Source: JBGUVL01 sp964370395
GTDB lineage: Bacteria; Bacillota_I; Bacilli_A; Erysipelotrichales; Erysipelotrichaceae
Assembly: GCA_964370395.1 (NCBI GenBank)
Contig: CAYJIZ010000031.1
Span: 1-14,236 of the forward strand
Reading direction: 5' to 3'
DNA: 14,236 nucleotides
Below, one piece after another: positions 1 to 7,301 of the stretch. Position 1 is the stretch's first letter. Each line of letters starts with the position of its first letter. The translations under genes and the position numbers were made by a program. The notes below the pieces were generated by a model, which saw only the letters and a list, made by a program, of their open reading frames with translations, did not search any database and had not been told where the DNA came from.

Positions 1-6
1 ACGCAT
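1..6 (-). CDS. start of a further operon gene, cut by the window edge
   Basis: Read leftward, the last bases of the window show a purine-rich ribosome binding site (AAGAGGA, about bases 13-19), then ATG CGT, giving Met-Arg before the sequence ends. This lies about 20 bp after the stop of the SDR gene on the same strand, with no terminator between. It is most simply the next gene of the deoC-SDR operon. Nothing can be said about the product. Confidence 0.5.
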
Positions 7-25
7 CTGTTTTCCTCTTGATTTT

Positions 26-895
26 TTATTTTATCCAACCAAAATCACGCAGACAAAGTTGTACATCTTCTTCAAACGTTCCAAGTTTGATTCCACTTGC
101 TACAATTTTCGTATTATCCAAACGATAATCGCGGAAACGATCTGCATAACGTTCTGTATTTGGCAAGATTAATTGCTCGATACGTTTTTCATCAACACCC
201 AATTGGCGTGCAACAATTTTCGCACTTTCATACGTATTATGTACGTTCACATTTGAGAAATGGTACACTCCACTAGCAAGCGAAACAATCGTTTCAAACC
301 CATCCGCTAAATGTTGTGCATAGGTCATACCACGAACTTCATTCACTGTAAATAAAGTAGGTTTCTCATTTAAAATCGCATCCATCACATTTTTAATAAT
401 GTTAGGACTCGTTTTTATTTGTGGCATACTCATTCCCATCATCCATGACAAACGCAAGACAATGTAATCATCCAATGTATCTTGGATATACAAATCTGCT
501 TCTGCCTTTTGAATTCCATAGTTTGTTACTGCTATTAACTCATCTTCTTCTTTAAATGGTCCCTCTTTTGTTTGACCATTAAAACTTTGCTCCGTACCAA
601 AGAAAATAAGACGTTTGTTTTTCGCTTTGCAAACATCCGCAATGCGCATTGTTGATAAAGTATTAATCTTATGTGTCATCTCTGGTTTATTTTCACAGTC
701 CGCCGTTGTTGCATTGGCTGCTGTATGCACAACAACATCAAAATCAAGAGCTTCAAAATACGCCTTCACTGCATCCGGATCATCCAATGCAAGATCTTTA
801 CGCGTAATTGGAATAAATTCAAACTTCTCTTTATTGCACTTTTGAATCAATGATGCAATGTATCCATTTGCACCTGTAATCGCTACTTTTATCAC
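26..895 (-). CDS. RmlD-like NAD(P)-dependent sugar-nucleotide reductase/epimerase (extended SDR)
   Basis: An extended short-chain dehydrogenase of about 289 residues, closest in style to dTDP-4-dehydrorhamnose reductase (RmlD), which reduces the 4-keto group of a nucleotide sugar. The N-terminus VAITGANGYIA (residues 4-14) is the Rossmann dinucleotide loop; the usual third Gly of GxxGxxG is Ala14. HTAAN (57-61) follows the fourth strand, and Y126-x3-K130 (NYGIQK) is the catalytic pair. The C-terminal half would bind substrate. I chose the GTG at 895: it lies 1 base after the deoC TAA, has AGAGGAG about 6 bases upstream, and starts the protein directly on the first beta strand. An upstream ATG at 955 would add 20 unrelated residues overlapping deoC. 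Translation is probably coupled to deoC. The true substrate may be a plain sugar or sugar phosphate rather than a nucleotide sugar, given the aldolase next to it. Confidence 0.8.
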   Translation of the reverse strand: MIKVAITGANGYIASLIQKCNKEKFEFIPITRKDLALDDPDAVKAYFEALDFDVVVHTAANATTADCENKPEMTHKINTLSTMRIADVCKAKNKRLIFFGTEQSFNGQTKEGPFKEEDELIAVTNYGIQKAEADLYIQDTLDDYIVLRLSWMMGMSMPQIKTSPNIIKNVMDAILNEKPTLFTVNEVRGMTYAQHLADGFETIVSLASGVYHFSNVNVHNTYESAKIVARQLGVDEKRIEQLILPNTERYADRFRDYRLDNTKIVASGIKLGTFEEDVQLCLRDFGWIK

Positions 896-896
896 G

Positions 897-1589
897 TTAT
901 TCTCCTCTTTCCGCAACAAACCCTGCGATAATATCTTTCGCAGAAGATGTTCCAATTCTTGTCGCTCCTAATTCTATCATTTTCTTACAAGTAGGCCAAT
1001 CCCTCACGCCTCCTGCTGCTTTCACTTCACAAGCTCCATCAACACTTTCTACCATTAGCGCAACATCTTCAAAGGTTGCCCCTCCTGTACCAAAACCTGT
1101 ACTAGTCTTAATGAAGTCTGGTTTCACTTCTTTCGCAACAAAACATAATTGTTTGATTTCTTCTTTTGTTAAGTAACAGTTTTCAAAAATAACCTTACTT
1201 ATTATATTCGCTTCGCGACAAACAGAAACAATCGCTTCCATCTCTTCTTTAATATATGCATAGTTTGCTTCTTTTACTTTTCCAATATTCACAACATAAT
1301 CAATCTCATCACAACCTTTGGCGATGGCATCCTTTGTTTCAAATACTTTTGATTCAATCGTTGTTTGTCCTAAAGGAAAAGCAATGGCTGCTCCTACATG
1401 TACATCACTATCTTTTAAGTATTCTTTACACAATGCAACAGGATAAGAATTAATCGCTACCATTGCGGTTCCCATCTCTTTTGCTTGTCTGCACAATTCT
1501 TTTAAATCGTCCTCAGTTGCAAATGCTTTTAATAATGTGTGATCAAAAAATTTAGCTAATGTCTTCACAGTTAATTGACTTGTATCCAT
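897..1589 (-). CDS. deoC: deoxyribose-phosphate aldolase family protein
   Basis: A class I aldolase of the DeoC family. The type enzyme reversibly cleaves 2-deoxyribose 5-phosphate to acetaldehyde and glyceraldehyde 3-phosphate through a Schiff base. The 230-residue length is normal for the short bacterial form. The Schiff-base lysine is K161 in FIKTSTGF, the second active-site lysine is K190 in VKAAGGVR, and the acid in the EIDYVVNIG segment is D97. FDHTLL (15-20) and the AFPLG segment (70-74) are also family hallmarks. It is first in a leftward operon with an RmlD-like SDR instead of the usual deoxynucleoside genes (deoB, pdp, cdd), so its natural substrate could be another phosphorylated sugar acid or deoxy sugar. 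A near-consensus promoter and AGGAGG ribosome site precede it, and a palindromic operator sits between the -10 box and the start. Family assignment is firm; substrate is open. Confidence 0.9.
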   Translation of the reverse strand: MDTSQLTVKTLAKFFDHTLLKAFATEDDLKELCRQAKEMGTAMVAINSYPVALCKEYLKDSDVHVGAAIAFPLGQTTIESKVFETKDAIAKGCDEIDYVVNIGKVKEANYAYIKEEMEAIVSVCREANIISKVIFENCYLTKEEIKQLCFVAKEVKPDFIKTSTGFGTGGATFEDVALMVESVDGACEVKAAGGVRDWPTCKKMIELGATRIGTSSAKDIIAGFVAERGE

Positions 1590-1596
1590 ACTATTT

Positions 1597-1642
1597 CCTC
1601 CTAATGTAATTACATTATAACATTACATGACAATGCGGTCAA
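1597..1642 (-). promoter_or_regulatory. deoC operon promoter and ribosome binding site
   Basis: On the minus strand, TTGACC (1642-1637) and TATAAT (1619-1614) are separated by exactly 17 bases, and the -10 box is TG-extended (TGTTATAAT). AGGAGG (1602-1597) lies 7 bases before the ATG. This is a strong sigma-A style promoter with a short leader. The operator palindrome at 1603-1616 fills the gap between the -10 box and the ribosome site, a position suited to repression. Confidence 0.8.
1603..1616. promoter_or_regulatory. operator O1, perfect palindrome AATGTAATTACATT
   Basis: A perfect 14-bp palindrome overlapping the edge of the deoC -10 box. Arms AATGT/ACATT recur at 1669 and 9613. The core GTAATTAC resembles the GTNTANAC core typical of GntR-family sites. 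Further ACATT half-sites follow directly at 1620 and 1625. Binding by the adjacent GntR protein is inferred. Confidence 0.65.
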
Positions 1643-1668
1643 TTAGTAAACTGAAATTTTATTATAAT

Positions 1669-1682
1669 AATGTTATTACATT
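1669..1682. promoter_or_regulatory. operator O2, AATGTTATTACATT
   Basis: The second copy of the AATGT-N4-ACATT site, with perfect 5-bp arms and one mismatched pair in the centre. Its end overlaps the likely -35 box of the rightward gntR gene, consistent with autoregulation. A wider inverted repeat of the same half-sites in opposite orientation (ACATT at 1679, AATGT at 1695) extends across the rest of that promoter. Confidence 0.55.
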
Positions 1683-1709
1683 GTAAATTTTTGTAATGTA
1701 AGATATAAT
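1681..1709 (+). promoter_or_regulatory. promoter of the rightward gntR gene
   Basis: TTGTAA (1681-1686) and TATAAT (1704-1709) are 17 bases apart. The ribosome site AGAGGTG (1718-1724) and ATG at 1730 follow. The -10 box is consensus and the -35 box moderate. It is divergent from the deoC promoter, with the two sharing about 140 bp of regulatory DNA. Confidence 0.6.
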
Positions 1710-1729
1710 TAATCCATAGAGGTGACAAC

Positions 1730-2494
1730 ATGGATAACAATATCAAAACGAATTTTAAAGTAGATAAAAATTCCCCTGTTCCAATGTATTTTCAAATTAA
1801 ACAAGCCATCATAAAAGCAATAAAAAACGATACCTACAAGACAGGAGACCAACTACCAACAGAACTAGAATTTTGTAATGGATTGGATATTTCTCGTCCT
1901 ACGATTCGCCAAGCGTTTCAGGAATTGATTAACGAAGGTTACATCACTCGTCAAAAGGCAAAAGGGACATTTGTCTCAAAACCAAAAGTAGATGGATTCT
2001 TCTTTAAGAAGCTAGCAAGTTATAATGAAGAAATGCAACAACTTGGCTTAACTCCTTCCACAAACGTGTTAGTAAGCGAAGTAGAAAAAGCAAACGAAGA
2101 AGTAGCCAAACAACTGAATTTAGAAGTGAATGACCCCGTTTTTCACTTAGCGCGTTTACGCTATGCAGATGGAGATGCTATGGTATACGTACACACTTAT
2201 GTACCATGCAATAAATTTAAAAACATCGAAGACGAAGACTTCACAAATATGGAAACATCATTATATGACTTAATGAAAAACAAATACCATATGCCAATCG
2301 CTTATGTCGATCGCTGTATGGAAGCAAACATCGCAACAAGTGACATTGCCGCAATGTTGCAAATAAGCGAAGGACAAGCCATTTATACCATTACAACTGT
2401 GGCATACAACGAAAGTGATGAACCTACCGAATATTCTATCGCGAAGTACCGCGGTGATCGCAACCGTTTCACAATTCGCTTAGTCCAACAATAA
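1730..2494 (+). CDS. GntR/HutC-family transcriptional regulator (wHTH + UTRA)
   Basis: A 254-residue cytoplasmic repressor of the HutC branch of the GntR family. Residues about 17-84 form the winged helix: PMYFQIKQAI, GDQLPTELEF, the recognition helix around SRPTIRQAFQELINEGYI, and the wing KAKGTFV. Residues about 95-250 form a UTRA effector domain (FHLARLRYADGDAMVYVHTYVP, then a C-terminal EYSIAKYRGDR strand). UTRA regulators usually sense a sugar phosphate or similar small metabolite. The gene is divergent from deoC and is preceded by two palindromes of a type also found in front of the isomerase operon 8 kb away, so I infer it is the local regulator of both operons and of itself. It ends in a bidirectional terminator. 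Which effector it binds is not visible. Confidence 0.88.
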   Translation: MDNNIKTNFKVDKNSPVPMYFQIKQAIIKAIKNDTYKTGDQLPTELEFCNGLDISRPTIRQAFQELINEGYITRQKAKGTFVSKPKVDGFFFKKLASYNEEMQQLGLTPSTNVLVSEVEKANEEVAKQLNLEVNDPVFHLARLRYADGDAMVYVHTYVPCNKFKNIEDEDFTNMETSLYDLMKNKYHMPIAYVDRCMEANIATSDIAAMLQISEGQAIYTITTVAYNESDEPTEYSIAKYRGDRNRFTIRLVQQ

Positions 2495-2499
2495 AGCAA

Positions 2500-2530
2500 A
2501 AAAAAATCAGAATTTAATTCTGATTTTTTT
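2500..2530. terminator. bidirectional intrinsic terminator between the two gntR genes
   Basis: TCAGAA (2507-2512) pairs with TTCTGA (2518-2523) around a 5-base loop. The stem is flanked by an A-run on the left and a T-run on the right, giving a U-tailed hairpin in both directions. It lies between the convergent regulators, and the TAA of the leftward gene falls in its tail. Confidence 0.85.
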
Positions 2531-3263
2531 ATTTTCCTAATTCAATAGAATACGAATAACGATCCCCTCGATAATAAGAAATCGTATATTCTACTGGTTT
2601 GTTTTCATGATTGTACGCTACTCTTGAACGTTTGAATATCGCACTACCCTCTTCTACTTCCAAACGTTTGGCAATCACTTCATCTGCCAACATTGCTAAA
2701 AAGTTCTCCTGTACACGTACAGGTATTTTTACACCAATCTCTTCAAACACATCATACATTGCATTCATGTATTTTTCTTTCTGTAAAGGAAAGGGATAAT
2801 CTCCACTTAAATAAGTATCAAAAATAACAATCGGTTCATTATCTGCCGTACGCACACGATATAAGTGATACACTTCACTTCCTTCTTGTACGTGCAAATG
2901 GCTAGCAACATCTTCGCATGCTTCCACTTTATCAATCTCAATGAAACTTGTGCCTGGCTCTAATCCACGTTCTTTCATCTCCGTTGTAAAGGAACGAATT
3001 GCTGTTAGTGTCTCATCAATACGTTTTGTATAAATCACACTTGTCCCTTTTCCACGTGCGCGCGTTACATAATTATTTTTTTCTAATTCTGCAATCGCCT
3101 GTCTCACTGTTATTCTACTTACTTTGTACTTTTTCTCTAATTCCAATTCACTTGGAATTAATTCCCCATAGGCATATTCCATTTTCTCAATTTTATCTTT
3201 TAAAATCGCAAAAATTTGCAAATACAATGGGATTGCCCCTTTATTATAATTTAGTTTCATCAT
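2529..3263 (-). CDS. second GntR/HutC-family transcriptional regulator (wHTH + UTRA)
   Basis: A 244-residue GntR regulator with the same build as its convergent neighbour but only family-level similarity. The winged helix spans residues about 10-78 (PLYLQIFAILKDKIE, GELIPSELELEKKYKVSR, ITVRQAIAELEKNNYV, ARGKGTSV). The UTRA domain spans about 85-242, ending in EYTISYYRGDRYSYSIELGK. Two ATGs stand in tandem (3263 and 3260) behind AAGGAAG; the second has the better spacing, so the protein may be one residue shorter. The gene has its own promoter and lies 76 bp downstream of a large surface-protein gene on the same strand. The targets are unknown. The AATGT-N4-ACATT palindrome is absent from its own upstream region, which argues that it recognises something else. 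Confidence 0.87.
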   Translation of the reverse strand: MMKLNYNKGAIPLYLQIFAILKDKIEKMEYAYGELIPSELELEKKYKVSRITVRQAIAELEKNNYVTRARGKGTSVIYTKRIDETLTAIRSFTTEMKERGLEPGTSFIEIDKVEACEDVASHLHVQEGSEVYHLYRVRTADNEPIVIFDTYLSGDYPFPLQKEKYMNAMYDVFEEIGVKIPVRVQENFLAMLADEVIAKRLEVEEGSAIFKRSRVAYNHENKPVEYTISYYRGDRYSYSIELGK

Positions 3264-3280
3264 GCCACTTCCTTTTTTTC

Positions 3281-3309
3281 ATTATACTAACATTTCTATC
3301 ATTTGAAAA
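3281..3309 (-). promoter_or_regulatory. promoter of the leftward gntR gene
   Basis: On the minus strand, TTTTCA (3309-3304), a 17-base spacer and TATAAT (3286-3281), followed by AAGGAAG and the start codon. The -35 box is weak. No clear palindrome is present. No terminator hairpin separates this gene from the surface-protein gene upstream, so read-through is possible. Confidence 0.5.
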
Positions 3310-3339
3310 GATTTCTTATTTGTGTGATTTCTTCTTTTA

Positions 3340-5556
3340 TTACGAACGCTTTCTTCGAATGCTCACAATAGATAACATCGCACCCGCTAACAACATCACA
3401 CTTGTCCAATATGTCTTATTTGTTACATCTGACGTATCTGGGCTTGTTGGTTTCACTGGTGTTGGATCCGGTTTTGGATCTGGCTTTGGATCTGGTTCTG
3501 GTTGCGGTGGTTTTATCTTATCCCACTTTCCATACAGTACCAAGTCTTCATTTATTCCTATCGTAAAATCGTAAGGTGAACTTACCGTAGGAACGCGATC
3601 CCAGCTTTGAATTTCATACCCTGGATACACAAAAGTGGGTGGAGTGATAACGCTATTTGCACGCACTACCATTTTCGCTACGTCTTTTGTTGGGTTATTC
3701 GCAATGAAGCGTAATAAATGTCCTGCTTGATAACGTTCGATATATGCCTCAGAAATTTGCTCACTATTTTCATCAACTAATACGATGTAAATTCCTGCTT
3801 CTGAGATTTTTTGTTCCATTTTTATATTAGAAGGCAATCCATCAATTACAATTTCATTATCACTAGAACGTGATTTTAAGTTTGATAGACGCGCAAACGA
3901 TTGGTCAACACTAGTTATATAAAGATTACTATTTTTTACGTGAATGGACTTATTAGAAACCAAATTAGCACCAGCTGTCGCGGCACCAAATAGTTTCGCA
4001 TATGTCATCGTAATATCAGCTGCAGCTAATCCTACTCCCGATTGATGAAAGAGAGTAGTCCCAATGACATCCAATGTTCCACCTGCACCTAAGGCAACAC
4101 CATTTCCAACTAATGATAATTGACCTTGCCCATAAACAGTGAAATTACCTTGGCATTCAATCGCAAGTCCTTTTGTATTCTCATTTACAACCTCATTGTT
4201 TGTTCCTTTTATCACTTCTAAATAAGCTCCATCTGGTAACAAGATAGAAGGATCTGTTTCTCCTTTATTCGTCTTTAAATACAAATTCGAAATCGATAAT
4301 GTCTTTAGTGTTTCATCCCAATGGTAACCATCTCCGCTACGGGTAGAAGAATCACTTACAAAATCCAAACCTTCTACTAATGTTTGGTAAGAAACACCCA
4401 ATTTATCCAACAAACTTTTTTCCTCAGCGTTTACTGTTTTATCAATTATAACTAAAGCATTCTCACCCTTTTCCATTTTCGCAGTTGCATTTAATACACC
4501 ACCATGGCGGTAAGTCCCATTATTGTAAAAGGTTCCTGTAATACCTAACTCTCCATAATTAGAAAACAAACCTAAATTGTTCAATCGGCTATTTGAATCA
4601 AAGCTCCATTTTTCATTATAACGAATTGAAGTTTTTCCAGTTAAATCCATAGTTGAATCTGCAACCATTAAATCTCTTACTTTCGCAGAATCATTACTAC
4701 CTATGTTAACGGTTGAATTATTAGTCACTTCTAAATTCTGCGCTTCCATCCCTCGGCCACCACCAAGAATATTTAGTTGCGTATTATCAATGGTAGAGGC
4801 ATCGTACATCGATTCTCCTACCAAACCAACGCCTACTCCACTTAACGACATCGTTATATTTGAATTAACGCTTTTTATTGTACTAGTAGAACTACTGATT
4901 CCTGAAGCCGCAGTAGCGATATCAAGAATACTATCACTAATTTCAACTTTCTCTGCTGCCTGCATCCCATTTCCAATCGCATTAATTTTCACATTAGAAT
5001 CAGCTATCATTACACCTAAATCAGTATTTATTGCCGTTTCTTTTGAGCTTAAATCAACATCCGCATTTTGAAAGGTTACATCATCACCAATATTCAATGC
5101 AACATCCCCACTATTAACAGTTAATGAAGCATTTGACACCAATAAATTATTAAAAACAGGAAAATTCATTCCATAAGATGTGCTTTCTATTTTTACATTT
5201 GCACCACCATTTATTATGAGTGAATCTCCTCCGAATACATGTATACCAACATTGGATTTGATTATTAAATTCCCAGTTCCTGCAATCGACGGATCGACAC
5301 CAAGTAGGATACCTTCGCCATCAGGAACAGTTATAATTGTTGTCGTTCCTTCTTTCAAGTTCAATTCTCCACTTAAAGTGACTGTTTTATCTATGTAGAT
5401 AACGCCTCCCTCACCTGCTTTTTCATCAATTTGTTTTTGCACTTCACGTGAATCAATCCAGTCAAGTGCTTTCACCTTTTCAGGTACAACCAAATACATA
5501 CAAGATAAAATCATACACAAAGTAAAGACACTGGCTTTTGTCATAACTTTTCTCAT
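3340..5556 (-). CDS. secreted, wall-associated protein with probable beta-helix and a C-terminal anchor
   Basis: A 738-residue surface protein. Residues 1-30 are a signal peptide (MRKVMTK, hydrophobic core, likely cut after KVKA). Residues about 45-350 and 465-575 are rich in short Gly/Asn/Ser/Val/Ile strands (LIIKSNVGIHVFGGDSLIIN, LTVNSGDVALNIGDD), resembling a right-handed parallel beta-helix. Residues about 640-679 end in DLVLYGKWDK, like an InlB/Flg_new (Listeria-Bacteroides) repeat. A Pro-rich PDPKPDPKPDP stalk (about 683-702), SPDTSD (705-710), a membrane helix (about 716-732) and RRKRS follow. There is no LPxTG; PDTSD in that position may be a variant sorting signal. Binding to host or plant polysaccharide, or adhesion, is plausible, but no catalytic residues are recognisable. 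The gene has its own promoter and is probably not part of the sugar operons flanking it. The ribosome site GGAAAGGGG sits about 9 bases before the ATG. Confidence 0.75.
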   Translation of the reverse strand: MRKVMTKASVFTLCMILSCMYLVVPEKVKALDWIDSREVQKQIDEKAGEGGVIYIDKTVTLSGELNLKEGTTTIITVPDGEGILLGVDPSIAGTGNLIIKSNVGIHVFGGDSLIINGGANVKIESTSYGMNFPVFNNLLVSNASLTVNSGDVALNIGDDVTFQNADVDLSSKETAINTDLGVMIADSNVKINAIGNGMQAAEKVEISDSILDIATAASGISSSTSTIKSVNSNITMSLSGVGVGLVGESMYDASTIDNTQLNILGGGRGMEAQNLEVTNNSTVNIGSNDSAKVRDLMVADSTMDLTGKTSIRYNEKWSFDSNSRLNNLGLFSNYGELGITGTFYNNGTYRHGGVLNATAKMEKGENALVIIDKTVNAEEKSLLDKLGVSYQTLVEGLDFVSDSSTRSGDGYHWDETLKTLSISNLYLKTNKGETDPSILLPDGAYLEVIKGTNNEVVNENTKGLAIECQGNFTVYGQGQLSLVGNGVALGAGGTLDVIGTTLFHQSGVGLAAADITMTYAKLFGAATAGANLVSNKSIHVKNSNLYITSVDQSFARLSNLKSRSSDNEIVIDGLPSNIKMEQKISEAGIYIVLVDENSEQISEAYIERYQAGHLLRFIANNPTKDVAKMVVRANSVITPPTFVYPGYEIQSWDRVPTVSSPYDFTIGINEDLVLYGKWDKIKPPQPEPDPKPDPKPDPTPVKPTSPDTSDVTNKTYWTSVMLLAGAMLSIVSIRRKRS
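3464..3499 (-). repeat. three 12-bp tandem units coding the Pro-rich stalk
   Basis: On the plus strand, units GGATCCGGTTTT, GGATCTGGCTTT and GGATCTGGTTCT are consecutive, differing at one to three positions. Read on the coding strand they give repeated -P-D-P-K- steps of the wall-spanning stalk. Such in-frame repeats can vary in copy number between strains without breaking the gene. Confidence 0.7.
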
Positions 5557-5557
5557 T

Positions 5558-5608
5558 AAAAAAATCCCCTTTCCACTATGTATTAATTATAGCACATTTG
5601 GGGATTTT
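5558..5608 (-). terminator. inverted repeat AAAATCCCC/GGGGATTTT spanning the surface-protein promoter; possible terminator of the isomerase operon
   Basis: A perfect 9-bp inverted repeat, with arms at 5600-5608 and 5561-5569 and about 31 bases between. On the minus strand the second arm runs into seven Ts, so RNA from the isomerase operon could fold into a long-loop U-tailed hairpin here. No other hairpin follows that operon. The right arm also contains the GGGG of the surface-protein ribosome site. The long loop makes the terminator reading uncertain; a protein-binding dyad is the alternative. Confidence 0.4.
5586..5591 (-). promoter_or_regulatory. -10 box of the surface-protein gene
   Basis: On the minus strand TGCTATAAT gives a TG-extended consensus -10 box, 29 bases before the start codon of the surface-protein gene. 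No good -35 hexamer is present at the expected distance, as is common for extended -10 promoters. The box lies between the arms of the inverted repeat at 5558-5608. Confidence 0.55.
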
Positions 5609-5628
5609 CTAATCATGATAAAAAAGAC

Positions 5629-6399
5629 TTATGGTTCAAAATGATCCCACACAGCTTGCGCTATTTGTGGATTAGTTACAAAGTTAAACAAATCTGGATT
5701 TTGCTCAAACTGTGTATAAATTGGCATATCATCGCGAAGTCCTAATTCTGGATAACTGCGTGCTTCTTTGATGATAATTTCATCACTATCATAGCTTGGA
5801 TTTTTCTCAAATACAATTTCATTATTGCGTACTTTTGGAAAGTAGGCAACGCCATTATGCGCTCTCACTTCATCATAATCAAAGCCATAATCACGTACAC
5901 ACCAAGCACCAAACAACATTTCTGTTTCTGGATTTGCATTAATAGTAGCATGCGCCCAATTAGGTGGGACAACGACAATGTCATTGGCTTTCGCATGAAT
6001 AGCATAACAACGACCAGGATTGTCGGTAGCTCTTTCTTGCATGTAAATGTATGCTTCTCCTTGCCAAATTTCATACACTTCACAAGTGGATGCATTACAT
6101 GAGCTATAAACAGCATGAATATGCCCTTGGCTACGAACTGGTTCCTCTCCTACTAATCCTTTGGTAAAGATCATTGCTCCATACAATAAATTACGATTCA
6201 AAAGTTCATCACGATGTTCTTTTTTCGCAACATCCATCGCTACGGCATACACATAATATGGACCATCCACATTAGGATCACTTAAACTTTTACGAATATC
6301 ATCAAGACGACGTTTTTCACAAGGAGGACCATATACATCATCTCCATATATAAATTCTAAATTATTTAAATCTACTTGAATATCAAAACCTGTTTTCAT
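5629..6399 (-). CDS. cupin-type phosphoglucose isomerase-like protein (long form)
   Basis: A 256-residue cytoplasmic cupin resembling the archaeal-type, metal-dependent glucose-6-phosphate isomerase family (PF06560), which interconverts aldose and ketose phosphates. The metal site is visible as H93 and H95 in SQGHIHA, E107 in CEVYEIWQGE, and H150 in PPNWAHATIN, in the order and spacing known from the Pyrococcus enzyme. The N-terminal about 50 residues and the C-terminal about 60 are additions compared with the 185-residue paralogue at the other end of the operon. It is the fourth and last gene, starting 2 bases after the TIM-barrel gene, with AGAGGG 6 bases before the ATG. Having two metal-complete cupin isomerases in one operon suggests they act on different sugars or anomers; the substrate cannot be read from sequence. 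Confidence 0.78.
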   Translation of the reverse strand: MKTGFDIQVDLNNLEFIYGDDVYGPPCEKRRLDDIRKSLSDPNVDGPYYVYAVAMDVAKKEHRDELLNRNLLYGAMIFTKGLVGEEPVRSQGHIHAVYSSCNASTCEVYEIWQGEAYIYMQERATDNPGRCYAIHAKANDIVVVPPNWAHATINANPETEMLFGAWCVRDYGFDYDEVRAHNGVAYFPKVRNNEIVFEKNPSYDSDEIIIKEARSYPELGLRDDMPIYTQFEQNPDLFNFVTNPQIAQAVWDHFEP

Positions 6400-6401
6400 T
6401 T

Positions 6402-7301
6402 CTAACCCTCTAGTACTTTCTTTAGCTGCATCATAGATTGTAGCGTTTCTGCTAATGGAACTTCTGGTTCCAAACTAACACATGCCATGTTGTCTTCTTG
6501 CATCAGTGCAAGCAAAGATACATAATCAATATCTCCATCCAACAATGCCACATGAACAAATGGTTTTTCTACAATACTTGCATCATATGCATAATTTTTA
6601 AGATGAATATGCCCAATTCGATGTTTGATTTTTGTATACTCCTCAAGCAAAGTTGCAGTTAAAAACTCCTCTGGTACTTTGCTTTGTACTGCACGATACG
6701 AATTGGCTGGATCCCACAATAAACGCAAATGATCATCGTTCACTTGCTCAACGATATCAAATGTCATCAATCCTTTTGGACAGTGTGAATAAGGACAGTT
6801 TTCTAAGACTAAAGTAACATCGTATACTTTCGCAATATGAACTGCTTGTTTTAACACTTCCACAATCGCATTACGATCCTCTTTTGTTCCTACTACAACA
6901 ATGTCATCGTTATCAGGAAAACGGAAAGGAAAGACTCGTACGTATTGGCAATCCAACGCTTTGGCAGCGCGACACGCATTGTGTAACATTGCCATGTGGT
7001 AGACAAGTTCCCCTTGAATTGCATGAAAGCCAGCATTGAACGAGGAAACACGATAATGCGGATAAAGTGGACATAGAAAGAAGATCGTTGAAGCGATGTT
7101 TACGACCTTTAAATCAAATTCATCTAACATCGCTTTGATCTGTTCAATTTCTGCCATATTGCATTCTTCAATACTCTTATTGAACACATTATGTAACTCT
7201 ACGTAATCATACCCTGCCTCTTTTGCTAGTTTTAAACTAGTATACAAATCATCATTTAATTGATCACTAATGATTGCACTTTTCATTGGCTTGTCTAACA
7301 T
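6402..7301 (-). CDS. sugar phosphate isomerase/epimerase-like TIM barrel (AP endonuclease 2/xylose isomerase-like)
   Basis: A 299-residue protein of the PF01261 superfamily, divalent-metal (beta/alpha)8 barrels that isomerise or epimerise sugars, inosose or keto acids. Likely metal ligands are E167 in LVLENC, D197 in LLWDPANSY, the histidines of GHIHLKN (H231, H233) and E278 in SLEPE. The N-terminus MKSAIISDQ and the helix ending AGYDYVELH are the usual first strand-helix-strand. It overlaps the end of the phosphomannose-isomerase-like gene by 35 bases if it starts at 7301 (weak GGTGA upstream), or by 20 bases from the ATG at 7286. Neither start has a strong ribosome site, so translation is probably coupled. 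As the third gene of the operon it likely supplies an epimerase or isomerase step on the same sugar phosphate as its neighbours. No assignment beyond the superfamily is justified. Confidence 0.8.
   Translation of the reverse strand: MLDKPMKSAIISDQLNDDLYTSLKLAKEAGYDYVELHNVFNKSIEECNMAEIEQIKAMLDEFDLKVVNIASTIFFLCPLYPHYRVSSFNAGFHAIQGELVYHMAMLHNACRAAKALDCQYVRVFPFRFPDNDDIVVVGTKEDRNAIVEVLKQAVHIAKVYDVTLVLENCPYSHCPKGLMTFDIVEQVNDDHLRLLWDPANSYRAVQSKVPEEFLTATLLEEYTKIKHRIGHIHLKNYAYDASIVEKPFVHVALLDGDIDYVSLLALMQEDNMACVSLEPEVPLAETLQSMMQLKKVLEG

Noticed and set aside
2999..3574. A 191-codon open frame on the plus strand
   Set aside because: It runs antisense across the start of the gntR gene, its promoter and the end of the surface-protein gene. 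Its Gly/Ser tail is the complement of the Pro-rich repeats. It has no recognisable domain.
5495..5503. Lipobox-like ILSC in the signal peptide of the surface protein
   Set aside because: The Cys lies in the middle of the hydrophobic core, Leu at -2 is unusual, and a standard cleavage site (KVKA) follows. The C-terminal helix already explains anchoring.
5865..6116. An 83-codon minus-strand frame inside the long cupin gene
   Set aside because: It is an alternative frame of the same strand, with no ribosome site and no homology; the cupin frame has all the metal motifs.
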